DNA from: Chloranthus sessilifolius
Lineage: Eukaryota; Streptophyta; Magnoliopsida; Chloranthales; Chloranthaceae
Direction of reading: 5' to 3'
Assembly: GCA_021018995.1 (NCBI GenBank)
Contig: CM037596.1
Coordinates: 15,513,501-15,577,500 of the forward strand
DNA length: 64,000 bases
Part shown: positions 35,461 to 46,876 of the stretch, piece by piece
How the letters are laid out: each line of letters opens with the position of its first letter
Numbering within the stretch: position 1 is the first letter of the stretch
The notes under the pieces: generated by a model
What the model was told of the DNA's origin: nothing
Databases searched by the model: none
Seen by the model: only the letters and a program-made list of their open reading frames with translations
Translations under genes and position numbers: made by a program

Positions 35461-35959
35461 GCATATTGGCAACCTTACTTTTACGTTCTAAATTATATAT
35501 TCATTTTGATTTTTAATACAATTTTAACATAAATATGATTTGTATGATGATCATATGAGTCATGTGATTTTAAAATAATGGCATGTATATAAAATTAAGG
35601 TTAGAGATTTTGTATATGGGGTATCATTCTGACACCATGTACTATTACGTGGTGAAGTGATTATTATACATCTTCTGTCATATTTTTTAGTTGAAAATTT
35701 TATTTTGGCAGGATATGCACTTTTATGAGATTTATAGTTAATGATTCTAAGTTTTTAACCATCTAATTAATAAGCTGATTGAATGTCAAATGACATGAGG
35801 TGGTCTGCCAATTGCATGAACCAAATCTTAATACATGTTTCAAAAATTAGTAAGTTACATGGCACTTTGCCCTTTTGATGGTATGCCCATGATCATGTTT
35901 AAGCATGTCGTATGACATATAGTTTTTAGTTATGTTTTGGGATGAAAGATTGAAATAAA

Positions 35960-36640
35960 AATCGAACCATTCTATTTACAGTGATCGAATTTTTAACGGC
36001 ACCATAGCTGAACTCATTAATTACTTTAAATCATCTGATAGAGACCATTTTTCATCTTAATCTTTTATATAATCGATATTGAGATCATGAGAGTACTGAC
36101 AATCAATTATTTATCCTATGTGGTATACATCGCAAAAAGTGATTGAAAATCATTATTGAACATGATGTGTGCCATATGATTTTCAGTTACTTTTGTGACA
36201 TGTGTGTCAGGTGAGATAAAACAATTGAGCCTCTGATGATACACCATTGACGTAAGGATCCATTGCTTAAAAGATTAAAATGATAATCGAAACGGCCTAT
36301 TTGCACTCATCGAATTTTGAAGGCACTATAATCGAAAATCAGTGACTGTTGTGAATCAGATGATGGAGATCATTTGTCGCCCAGTCTTCCCCATAATGTA
36401 TGAGATCATGGGTTACCGGCAGTCAACTTTTTATTTCAGGTGTTGCACATTTCAAAAGGTGGTTGAAAATCATGTTTGAGCTTAATATCTGCCACATGAT
36501 TTTCACTTACTTTTTTGGGATGTGTGTCACGCAGATTAAAAATTGACCGTCTAATGATACACCATTTATCTCAGGATTATCGTGTGGAAGATTAAATTGG
36601 AAATCAAATTTGAAGGGCACCATAGCTGAATACTATTGAT
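35960..36640. repeat. Palindromic repeat block, copy 1 of a ~0.7-kb duplication
   Basis: Alternating inverted units around 'GAGATCATGGGTGTACTGAC', 'TGATTGAAAATCATGTTTGA' and their complements, period about 300 bp. Matches 38480-39160 over its length. No coding. Confidence 0.7.
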
Positions 36641-37589
36641 TGTTTTCAATTAGACAATAATGATCGTTTTCGTCCAAATCGTACCCATAATGAATCTTGA
36701 GATCATGGGTGTACTAACAATCAATTTTTATTGCACGTGGTACAAATAACACATCCCAATCGATAATCACGTTTGAGTATGATGTGTGCCACATAGTTTT
36801 CGATAACCTTTTGGGGATATATGTCACATGGAACCATAAATTGACCATTTGATGACACGCCATTGATCTCAAACTCCATTATGTGAAAGATTGAAAAGAA
36901 AATTGATCTCTATCATCTGGTTAACTTCAGTTAATGTTTTTTCGAATGTAGTGCACTTAGAGATGCATGTGGCTGGTATAATTAGAGTTATCATTTAAAG
37001 GAAAGACTTGGTATTTGAAGGACTTAGGTCAAGTGGAAACTTCATCTTAGCCATCGGATTTGAAGTTATGATCTAAAGTTGTTTAATGCAAAAGATTAAC
37101 ACAAAATAAAATCTCTATTATATGATTCGAAGTAGTCAAATATAGATGAGATGATAGTCATTTATTGTGCTGAGTCATATGATAAAGATGGAAGATCTTT
37201 AGATTGTAACATGTGCAACCCACGTGCACTTATACTTGTACTACTATTAAAAGTACGGGAGCCTATTTATTTTTGCACTTTTTCCATACCGAAAATACCC
37301 TTAAATCATTCTTTACCAGGCTGTGGAGGAATAACTTTTCTTAAATAAGATAATTAAAGATAAACCAAAAACTTGAGAGATTAATCTGATCCCAATTTTC
37401 CTTACTTTCCTTAAAAAGATAAACCAAAAACCTGATAGATTGGTTTTAAATACGGTAATTAAGGTTAAATAATATAAACATACCTGAATATTGGTCAGAC
37501 CATCCCACAGTTGGGTTTTGATTCCACGTTGCACACATCAAAAAAACAAATAATATGATCATGGGCTTACATTGAACAAAGTTCTCGTC
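36641..37589. other. Continuation of the fold-back repeats; no gene seen
   Basis: 36690-36900 is another inverted unit. 37195-37260 holds 'CAACCCACGTGCACTTATAC' next to 'ACTACTATTAAAAGTACGGG', which loosely resembles a Helitron 3'/5' junction; no reliable ends were found. The rest is unassigned. Confidence 0.4.
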
Positions 37590-38165
37590 TCCACTGAGTT
37601 TTTTTTCATTTGATTGATCTTGAGATCATGTGCATACCCTCAAAAGGACTAATTTTTTATTCTAAGTGGCATAGAACCCAAAAACTGACTCAAAAGTCAT
37701 GTCAGACACATCACAGTCAAAGGTAATTTTAGATTCACTTTTTGGGATTTGTCCCACATGAAATAAAAAATTGGCAGTCTATTGGCAGGCCCATGCTCTC
37801 AAGATTATGATCATGGGTGTACATCAAATAAGGTTCTCGGCTACACTTTCCCATTGACTGGGTTGAGTTGGACAATGAAGATCGATTTTCATCCGAATTT
37901 TTCACACGAAGATTGATCTTGAGATCATGGGCGTACTGTCAAAATGATCAATTTTTTATTCCACGTGGCATGACTCCCAAAAAGTGACTCAAAAATCATG
38001 TTAGACACATCATGCTCAAATGTGATTTTAGATTTGTTTTTTGGGATCTATGCCACATGAAGTGAAAAATTGACGGTTTGATGGCACACCCATGCATTCA
38101 CAATCAAGCGGGTGGAAGATTTGGATGAAAATAAATCTCATCGTCTAACTCAACCAAGTCAATGG
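37590..38165. repeat. Fold-back (long inverted repeat) element
   Basis: The segment 37861-37998 ('TTGAGTTGGACAATGAAG' to 'GTGACTCAAAAATCATG') pairs with the reverse complement of about 38010-38160, meeting near 38005 ('ACACATCATGCTCAAATG'). 37590-37860 is a further diverged unit. Looks like a non-autonomous inverted-repeat (Mutator- or Foldback-like) element; family not proved. Confidence 0.65.
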
Positions 38166-38439
38166 CCATATACGCGCCCTCAATAATTGGATAGGCGCCA
38201 GGAGAGCTACAACTTGCACAAATTTATATTGACAAGCTACAACTTCCACACTAGATTGGTGTTGTGGCACATAGTTTAGAATAAAAGACGTTATTTTTGG
38301 GATTTGTGCTATATTGAACACCATCTAAGCAACTTGATTTGAAGGCCATCATGTAAATTAAAGATCTTTGATGCCAATGATTGACGCAAAACATGATCTC
38401 TATCATTTGAATCAACACGATCAAAGCCCATATGATGGC

Positions 38440-39160
38440 ACACCATTGATCTCAGGATCGATTATGTGCGAGATAGAAATGAAATGAAAATCGTACTATT
38501 TACACCCATTAAAATTTTAAAGGCACCATAGTGGAAAACAATTGATTGCTTTGAATCATGTGATAGAGACCATGTCTCATCCCAATCTTTTACATAATGG
38601 AGATCATGGGAGTACAGACAATCAATTATTTATGCCATGTGGTATATATCCCAAAATGTGATTGAAAATCACGGTCGAAGATGATGTGTGCCATATGAAT
38701 TTCGAGTCCTTTTGTGGAAAGTGTGTCGTGTGGGATAAAAAATTAAACCTTTGATGGTACATCATCGAGTTAAAGATCCATTGTGTAAAAGATTAAAACG
38801 AGAAACGAAACGATCTATTTGCACCTATTAAATTTTGAAGGGCACTATAACCAAAATCATTTACTGATGTGAATCAGACGATGGAGATCATTTGTCGTCC
38901 CAATCTTTCCCATAATGTAGCTTGAGATCATGGGTGTCTCGGAAATCAACTTTTTTATTTCAGGTGGTGCACATTTCAAAAAGTGATCAAAAATCATGTT
39001 TGAGCATAATACGTGCCACATGATTTTTTGTTACTTTTTTGAGATGTGCGTTACATGAATTAAAAATTAACTGTCTAATTATTACCATTTACCTCATCAT
39101 TGTGTGAAGATATAAAATGGAAATTAATTTTGAAGGCACCTTACCCAAAAACCATAGATT
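38440..39160. repeat. Palindromic repeat block, copy 2 of the ~0.7-kb duplication
   Basis: Co-linear with 35960-36640: 'GGCACCATAG', 'GATAGAGACCAT', 'ACAATCAATTATTTAT', 'TGATGTGTGCCATATGA', 'CCATTGTGTAAAAGATTAAA', 'GATGGAGATCATTTGTCG' occur in the same order and spacing in both. Confidence 0.7.
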
Positions 39161-39836
39161 GCTTTACCGGGATTGGACATATATCCTTGATTCGTTGATT
39201 CATGCTGGACTGATTGCATCATAAGAGCGGGTCAAGCATATAATTTCATTTTCTCAATAGGCAGCCAAAACATATGGAGTCGGTGCACCGATGGGTATCA
39301 TAGTCACCAAGCCAGGTTTCAATAATAATTTGACAAGATTAGACAAGGGTTGGGAAGTTAAAGGAAACATTTAAAAAACTAAAAAACACAATAAGGCTTT
39401 AAAAAAGTTTGGAAATTTAAAAATCATAATTTATTAAAAAAAGTATGAAGTATTCTCAAATTTATCGATTTTCACAGTTTCTTCGGGCTAATGATTATCG
39501 CGAGTCAATTCAATGACAAGCTCTAATTTTATGATGGTTAATTTAGCGTTAACAACTTGTCGGTGGTCAACAACACGACATCGAAGGGCAATTCATCCAT
39601 AAGTTCTAATTTTAGTAAGAGTAGCACTCAGTAAGAGAAGAAAATGCCCAGATCTTATCGGTGAAGTTCAATTTTTACTAAAAAGACAATAATACCCTTA
39701 TTTGTTCTTAAGTTCAAATTCTATAACAAAACAACTCGCTGTAATACTGATGAAAATTGAAGAAGAAAAGAGAAGCAGAGGAGGGAGGAATCGATGAAGA
39801 AAAGGAGAGATTGAACAAGGAGAAGGAAACGATGAT

Positions 39837-39838
<2 letters not shown>
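39161..39838. other. No feature recognised
   Basis: AT-rich sequence without repeats or protein-like frames that I can identify. The last 100 bp is purine-rich (GAAGAAAAGAGAAGC). Confidence 0.4.

Positions 39839-39886
<48 letters not shown>
39839..39886. repeat. (TC)n microsatellite
   Basis: About 22 TC dinucleotides in a row following a purine-rich stretch. Confidence 0.95.
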
Positions 39887-39887
<1 letters not shown>

Positions 39888-39942
39888 TATTCTGTTTTTT
39901 TGAAAACCTTAATATTTAAGGTTTTTGGTTTCTGTTCAGAAC

Positions 39943-40042
39943 ATGGAGCACATGAAAAAGAGACCCAAGGAAATGGAAGAAGAAGCAGATCCCTTCGTGG
40001 GATGCAGGCTAAATCTAGAAGGAAATGGGCGCCGTTCCTGGT
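39943..40042 (+). other. Doubtful first exon of a host gene
   Basis: An ATG after a CT-rich leader opens MEHMKKRPKEMEEEADPFVG followed by CRLNLEGNGRRS, ending at a possible donor (CTG/GTAACT, about 40041). The CT-rich 5' leader is typical of plant transcripts. No family recognised and no second exon found before the repeats at 40.29 kb. May be a gene fragment. Confidence 0.2.
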
Positions 40043-40289
40043 AACTCTTTTTACGGTTTTGTTTTTGAAATTTCCAAGTTTGATTAGATAATCAGTAAGG
40101 AAAACTGCATAGAGGAATTCAAAACCTTGGTTCCTAATTAGATAGGATGATTGCAACTACATAGCTAATCAGAAATCTTCGTTCCTGATGTGCTTTCTCT
40201 ACCTGCTGGTGATCAGATCGATCTTCATCCTTTGTAGCTATATTTTTGCCTATTATTTATTTATTTTTATTTTTTTGGTATATTAAAAT

Positions 40290-40640
40290 ATGTGCTTGGT
40301 ACAAATTCGGCATACCGAACCGAACCGAACCCATGCAAAAATTTCATTTTTTGGTTCGGTTCAGCTAGAACCAAACGGACTTCGTACAATTTCAGTTTTT
40401 TTTTGTAAAGAAATTTCTAAACCGAAACCGGAAAATTTTGGCTTTTCGGTTTGGTTTCGATTCGGTTTTGGTTTTTTTAATGTACATTTTTGTCTTGGGT
40501 TTTGCAGGCTTTTTTTTTTATCTTTTTTTATTTTCTCATCCTACTTAGTTGGTTTTCAGTTTTGGGCACCCAAAATTGAAACTGAACCGAACTAGAATTG
40601 GTTTGGTTTTGAATCGGTTTTGGTCTGGTTCAGGTCGTAT
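40290..40640. repeat. Dispersed AACCGAACC-type repeat, copy 3
   Basis: Words ACCGAACCGAACC and GGTTTGGTTTCGATTCGG sit at opposite ends with a T-rich middle containing 'AATGTACATTTTTGTCTTGG'. Similar in layout to 28918-29190 and 34780-34920. Confidence 0.65.
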
Positions 40641-40649
40641 CATAACATG

Positions 40650-42311
40650 TAGATAATCACCTAACCTCCATATCATAACGTATACTACCATCCAGCACGA
40701 TAAGGTTGCATGCATTTAAATCAGTGTCCCCTTACGTCCAGGACACTGTCGTATCGTATTGTCATTAAGACCTGTCTTGACTGTAGAAGTTGAATCTTGC
40801 AGTGGCACGCAAGACATGTCATGTGTAGAAACTTATTTCGTATTTTGATGGCCTTCACAGCGTAACTTATCCGTATTCGTATCTTACCTTATCTTATATA
40901 TCGTTCATTATTATTTATTTATAACTTAATTTGGAGTGAGCCACGGTGTGATAAAAATTATAAAATCACGCTTTCCAAGGGACGGATTTCATAGTAACCT
41001 GGATATACTTCGTGTGGCAGCCAATACTCTCATAGAGGTGTTACATCCGTATATGGATGCCTATATTCCAAGTTTCACGTAATTGTGAAAGGAAACTCAC
41101 CATGACGAAGGCTTAAGAGTCGTGTCGCGTAGCTTATTCATTTGTAATCATGCGTATGCTCTATTGTAATTTTCTATGTGATGCATGTCATATGATGAAA
41201 GGATTTACCTGACCAAACGAGATTATTTCATAAACCTTACACGTTTGTGAGAATAATATAATGATTAAAATATGAAATGAACAAACCTTTCCTACATATC
41301 TTTGGAAAAATTTTGTAGGCCATTAGATTGCTTATAGAGCGATCAGGCCTGCTATTCTTAAGTTTTTTAAGATCTATGTGGTTTTTGCGTCGAGACCTTT
41401 TACTAGGTTAACCCAAGAGTGGGTCAACGTGGCCAGTCGAACAATCCCCTTAGCCTAGTATTACAAGGGTTCATATCCCTTACCAAATCTTCCAAACTTG
41501 TAGGCCTTAAAACACGTCCTTGAAATTTTAGTGACACTTTTCTGAGCCGTTAGATTATATTGCGTCATTATCAAGATCATTTTGAAGTTGATCCTATGGG
41601 CCAGTTGGGAATTGATTCTCAAAATTTAAGGGCTAAAGGTAGCCCCTGACATTGTTCCATGTGGCACGTAGGGCTGCCAACAAAATAAAATAACTTCGAA
41701 CCATCCATCATCTAATCTAAATCATTAGATGATCAGACAATAACATTTTACCTAAGGTTGGATCTTTTGTCTCAGTCCTAATCCGACCTCTAGCACACTA
41801 GATCCTTCATCAATATTTATAAAAATTTAGGAGTCACGTGCACATATAAAGTACCTACCATGTGGCGATCAGATTTGAACGGACCCGACCCATCAAATAC
41901 TTAAGAAAGATAATTTTGAGGTGTTAGGTCTTGGGGCCCAATTTATTTTGGCGTCTAAGGCCTCAGATCTAAGGGTCAATTCTTTCGTAGTCTATAGTAT
42001 CAAAATGGTGTTAATTTCTTGATTTTTTTTGTATCGATTTCTTTGATTCTGAACCGTTAGATATCTCAAGAATTTTAATTTGTGGAGACGGTTCATCTCG
42101 GCTCTATTTCTTGGGTTGGGCCCACAAGGTCTAACTTTGATCTATTTTGTGTGAATCCAGTGGTGCCAAGGAATAGTTGCACCAAGTTAACCATATCAGG
42201 TAAATTCTCCAAAGCACCCAACTACAATGGTCGGCACGGGCAAGCTATTATCGGCATTGCTGGCGTTTGGTCGGGCCGATCCTCGGAAATCTATTTATAC
42301 TTGCCAAAGCA

Positions 42312-42358
<47 letters not shown>

Positions 42359-44390
42359 CAAATAAGGGGTCCGTTGAGTTTCTTACCTGGGTTCTATTCT
42401 CTCTCTCTCTCTAGATATTCAGGAGCCAAGAATAAGTACACCAAACAGTTTAATGGCTGCGAGTTTTAAGATTGTTTCTAGTGACGAGACGCCTAGATTT
42501 CTAGTAAATTTTTCGGATGAAGGATTGGATTTCTTGAAAAAAAATGCCTTCACAGAGATCCAAAATCAAAATGGAGTAGTGAGGAATTGTTAAACCATCC
42601 CTTTGTTTCAACGAGCTTTGTGGAAAAGGGTGGTCAATACAAGGAAGGTTCTTGCTCACCGATTAGAATCTTGGATGGACTAAATGATTGGGAATCAGAT
42701 GGATCAGATTCTCCACCTATGGAAGATCTTGCAGTGCAGATGCCTTTCTCTACAAGAAAACATTCGGAAGAGATTGATGATACACTATCAGAGTAGTGGA
42801 TTCTTGTTAGATCGGGTTGAAGTTTTTGGTCACGTTAATGGTTAGGAGAAAATAGTTTGATAGGGAGGAATTTGATGTACATTATTTAGTTTGATAGAGA
42901 GAGAAATGAGTCCTTCATCTTGAAGACTTCTCTCTTATACTCATTGCTAGAAAGATATATTTTTTTTTTTACTCAAAGACAATGAAAATCAAAGACAGTT
43001 TCTGTTAAGTGCTCTATTACTTTCACAATATGTAGTTTCGTATCTTTCCCGCAGCTAATTTTAATTTTTAACCAATAATTTCATCTTCTCAATCAATTGA
43101 ACTTGGCCGGAGTAATCGTGTCAATCAGCCACAGTGATTCACTGGCAAAAAGGACACACAGGAAACAAAGAAAAAATTATCTAAGATGCATCTAGTATTC
43201 AGAATTAACTCATCGAGTCAGCAAATTTGCTAAACTCGGCACTTGGCAGAACAGTTGGGCATTTTAAAATTGTTCTGAAGTTAGATAATCTGGGCTCTCA
43301 TAATCTGACTGATAATCCGAAAAAGGACAAAGAATCAAAGTTCATGTAGAGCATCAGAAATTCGAAACTGAAAGGCATCTTCTTAAAATCTCTACATATA
43401 TAATGTGGTTTTGTAGATGAACAAGTGGAGGTCTCTGTTACAGCGGCGTGTAGAGGAGATGGGGGTGGTTTTGCAGCTGAACTAGTGGAAGTCTCTGTTA
43501 GAGACGTGTAGAGAAGATGGGGGGGGGTCTGATTTAGTGTAGTATATGTACTATATATATTTTTAAATAATATGGATCATTAAATATAGAGTACCCTTAT
43601 ATTATAAATAAAGATTTATTTAATTTATTTTTATTTTTCATCTTCTTCTTTGAAGTTAAAACAACCATTAATGGAGCAAAGGAAATAAAATATATTTTTC
43701 TTTTATTTTCAAAAGAGAACTGAATATTTTAAGATCGATCGAGGGGCACCCACCTGTTGGAGCATGCATGTGGGTTTTCGGGATGATTCTGATCGATTCG
43801 ACGATGCGGTAGCCTATGCGTCGTTTCGGCGATGCGGCTACAGCCCACGCGTCGGTTCGACGATGCGGTTTCGGTGGTGGGTCGGCGGGGTGCTAGGTCG
43901 GATGCGAGAAGAAATTATCACGCTATTGGTGGTGTCGGCTGCATTCTTGCCGAGAGAAGAGAACGGGAGGAAGAGATAGATGAAGGAGATACGGTGGCTG
44001 GGAGTTTAAAGAGAGAAAGGGAGAGAGGCAAAGAAAATTTTTGCATCCTCTAGCCTTGCGTGAGTGAGTATATAGGAGAGGTATAGAGTGAAATAGAAAG
44101 AGGAGAAACCCAATAGGAAGTGTTGACTTTTTAGGAAGGCAAGAATTCAAAAAAAATTCTAATTTATTTGGGAAGCAATATGGGTTGAATTGGCCTTGGA
44201 TTTAGTTGCCACCAATAGTGAATAATTTTCCAAATAAATGGAATTATATAAAAAGACAAAAAAAAATTTCAAAAGCCTTTCTTTCTATTATGGTGTGGGT
44301 TGGGATACTGTGTGGAGTATACACACGGACTTCGGTGCTCCACTGCATCCCACACCATCAGATGACCCTTTCAAGATCCGGGTCATTACA
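40650..44390 (-). repeat. 3' LTR of element F
   Basis: Starts TGTAATGACCCGGATCTTG at 44390 right after a purine tract (TTTTAGGGGGGAAGAA). A TATA-like 'CTATATAC' (minus) lies near 44069-44076. A ~31-bp GC-rich repeat (GCGTCGNTTCGRCGATGCGG) is present three times at 43786-43880. 40.98-41.10 kb matches LTR D near 24.8 kb. The far end is not certain. 42.4-43.6 kb inside it looks foreign (kinase relic, a CAAGTGGAGG-type duplication at 43.42-43.52 kb, an (AT)n at 42317-42354). Confidence 0.55.
42453..42796 (+). pseudogene. C-terminal relic of a plant MAPKKK (MAPKKK15-20-like)
   Basis: The frame at 42453 gives MAASFKIVSSDETPRFLVNF then SDEGLDFLKK. The second frame resumes with KCLHRDPKSKWSSEELLNHP and FVSTS, followed by 'CSPIRILDGLNDWESDGSDS' and a stop at 42794-42796. 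Together this is kinase subdomain XI (DEGLDFL-KCL-DP-WS-EELLNHPFV) plus the short acidic tail typical of this plant MEKK-like group. An A8 run near 42537-42544 (two bases too many) shifts the frame. The ATP-binding and catalytic loops are absent upstream. A TATA-like 'CTATTTATA' lies near 42291, but that need not belong to it. It sits on the opposite strand to element F, within what looks like its LTR region. Confidence 0.7.
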
Positions 44391-44438
44391 TTCTTCCCCC
44401 CTAAAAAAAAAAAATCGTCCCCGAAAATTACGTACTGA

Positions 44439-45511
44439 TTATTCAAAAAGTTGTGGATATGTTATTTTGACATCGGCTTCATCCTCCCAAGTTGCCTCCT
44501 TTGGCATGTGATGTTGCCATTGAACCAACACCAATGCTATCGTCTTATTTTTGAAAACTTGCACCTTTCGATCAAGAATTCTGATGGGCCTTGCAATGAT
44601 CGTGAGATCTTCTTTGATATTGATGGGCTCGATCTCCACTGTGTGAGGGGTCATATACGTATCGCCTCAACATTGACACATGGAATAAATAGTGAATCTC
44701 CGAGTATTGTGGTGGTAGAGAGACTTTATAAGCAACTTTGCCCACACGTTTAATGACTTTGAAAGGTCCTACGTATCTAGGGCTCAGCTTCCCGCTCTTT
44801 CCAAAGCGCATTACTCCTTTGGTTGGGGAGACGTGAATGAACACACGTTCTCCAACCTAACAAAAGATTTTACTATTCAAAATACGAGCAAAATTTTTAA
44901 TGAAATTTAATTTTCAAGTCGAAATGTGGCACCTCAAACTCTAAGTTACGACGGTGGGGGTTGGCATACTTCCTCTTACGATCTTGTGCTATTCTAAATC
45001 GTTCGCGTATCAGCGTGGCTTTTTTAGTCATGGTTTGAACTAGTTCAGGTCCAAGCATCTTTCTCACTCCGACTTCATCCCAACACAAAGGTGTTCTATA
45101 ATTTCTACCGTACAATGCCTCAAAAGGAGACATTCCATTGCTCGCCTAATAGCTATTGTTGTATGAAAACTCTATCAAAGGAAGGTGATTGTCCAAATTC
45201 TCTCGGAAGTCAAGCATACAAGCTCTCAATATATCTTCAACAACTTGATTAACCCTTTCGGTTTCCTCGTCAGTTTGCGGATGAAAGGTCATACTGAAAT
45301 CTAGGTGAGTCCCCAAAGCTACTTGGAAGGTAGTTCAAAATTTTGTGGTGAATTTTGAGTCTCTATCGGACACGATGCTTACCGACACGTCGTGCAATTT
45401 CACGATTTCCTTCAAGTACGTCACAACGAGTTTTTCTCCATCTGCAGTAGTTTTACATGGCAAGAAATGTACAGACTTTGTTAATCTATCAACTATTATC
45501 CAAATGGCATC
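44439..45511 (-). pseudogene. Element F integrase core/C-terminus and chromodomain-like end
   Basis: From the insertion point: 'IWIIVDRLTKSVHFLPCKTT', 'IVSDRDSKFTTKF', then 'MSPFEALYGRNYRTPLCWDE', 'KGVMRFGKSGKLSPRYVGPF', 'YLFHVSMLRRYVYDPSH' and 'QWQHHMPKEATWEDEADVKI'. These are integrase D,D-35-E parts, the GPF-type module and a CR-type chromodomain relative, placing F in the Tekay/Del chromoviruses. Broken by several changes. Confidence 0.85.
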
Positions 45512-45897
45512 TGATGAGTAGTGAAATATGATGATATTTCACCCCTAAATATTTACATTTAGCCGTCCGATAAAGGCTATCTAATGAAAATTACTAGATT
45601 TTAAGTGTTTTAGGTAAATACAATCCAAGTGTATAAAACAGCCCAAGAATTCTGAAAATAATGTCAAACACTGCAGCCTTGGGTCATTGAGAACTTAGTG
45701 CGACTTACAACTCAATTTGTACCCTCAAGACGTCAAATTCGTGAAATTGCTAAAACCCAAACGCTGTAGAGCTTTCTATCATCGTTCCAATGCCACATGA
45801 CTCGTGCCAATCCGAGTTCGGGATAGAAAGTTATGACCAACATACTAAGACAATATCTGATGGAGAGTTTGGCTGAAGTTCACGAAAATCTAGGAAG

Positions 45898-46068
45898 GTC
45901 GATTGATCGACCTTTCAGTCGATCGATCGACCAAAATGATAGAGTTTGAGACGGAAAAGACTTCTAATGCATATTTATAGGGAGTCGATCGATCGACTTC
46001 CTCTAGTCGATTGATCGACCCTAGCAGTTCGGGTTAGGAAAGCTGCGAGACTTGGAGAATATTTAAAG
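45898..46068 (+). promoter_or_regulatory. Block C LTR core promoter: two dyad pairs plus TATA-like box
   Basis: Pair 1: GTCGATTGATCGAC (45898-45911) and GTCGATCGATCGAC (45918-45931), centres 20 bp apart. Pair 2: GTCGATCGATCGAC (45984-45997) and GTCGATTGATCGAC (46006-46019), centres 22 bp apart. Pairs are 86 bp apart. AATATTTAAAG at 46058-46068 starts 38 bp after pair 2. Confidence 0.55.
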
Positions 46069-46540
46069 CCAAAACAAACAACACGTTGAGGGATTGATTT
46101 TTTTTCATAGAGGTAGATAGACGTAGACATAGAGATATTTATTTTGAGAGCTTTTTTGTTCTTTTACCTTCTTATTTTAACATTCCTTTCTTGAGAGAAT
46201 ATTATTTTTGCTCAATTAATTTCTAGTTTAAATTTAGAGATTAGTGGAGAGTATTTTTAATTTCATTTCTAAAGATCATTATACTTGTGGATTAAGTTTG
46301 GATCAAGGAATTGTTATCGAAGGTTCAAGTATTTTTAATTAATTAGATCAATGTTATTTTTCATTTATTACTTTTTTATGTCATTTAATTACAACATGTG
46401 TGGCTAATTTCTTAGGGATGGGGATCTAATGATTCCCATCCGAGGGATGTACTTCTAATAGTATAGATCTAGGATTAAACTTTGAGATTTTATTTTATAG
46501 TTATTATGCTATCACGAACGGATGAAATCCCCGTCACTAA

Positions 46541-46876
46541 CTGAGATCGAGTGTGCCAAGTCATGCCCTAGATCTTAGATCTGTGACGGTAATTTTACCC
46601 CAATCATTGTTATATGATCTTTTTATTTTTATCGTGTGAATCTACTTACGATTACGATCTGGGATCAAGGGTGTCGAGTCATGCCCTAAATCTTAGATCT
46701 GTCATGGTAATTTTATCTTAATTACTTCCTAATCTGAAATCAAGTGTGCTGAGTCATGCCCTTGATCTCAGATCTATGGTGGTATTCTTGTTGGAATTTT
46801 TTACCCACTTTGGAGATGATTTTTATTTGTAATCTGAGATCAAGTGAGCCGAGTCATGCCCTTGATCTCAAATCTA
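46541..46876 (+). repeat. Four tandem R-U5 hairpins with conserved loop
   Basis: Stems such as AATCTGAGATCAAG with CTTGATCTCAAATCT (46831-46875) and AATCTGAAATCAAG with CTTGATCTCAGATCT (46731-46775) enclose a 16-nt loop close to TGTGCYGAGTCATGCC. Weaker members lie at 46541-46585 and 46656-46699. The same set appears in all Athila-type LTRs here of the B/C group. Confidence 0.7.

Noticed and set aside
37195-37260. Helitron junction
   Set aside because: TC start, CTRR end and a convincing 3' hairpin could not be placed; left as a remark only.
32823-39200. Search for the missing right part of element A after the LINE
   Set aside because: Nothing there resembles Athila pol or LTR; the rest of A is taken as lost or elsewhere.
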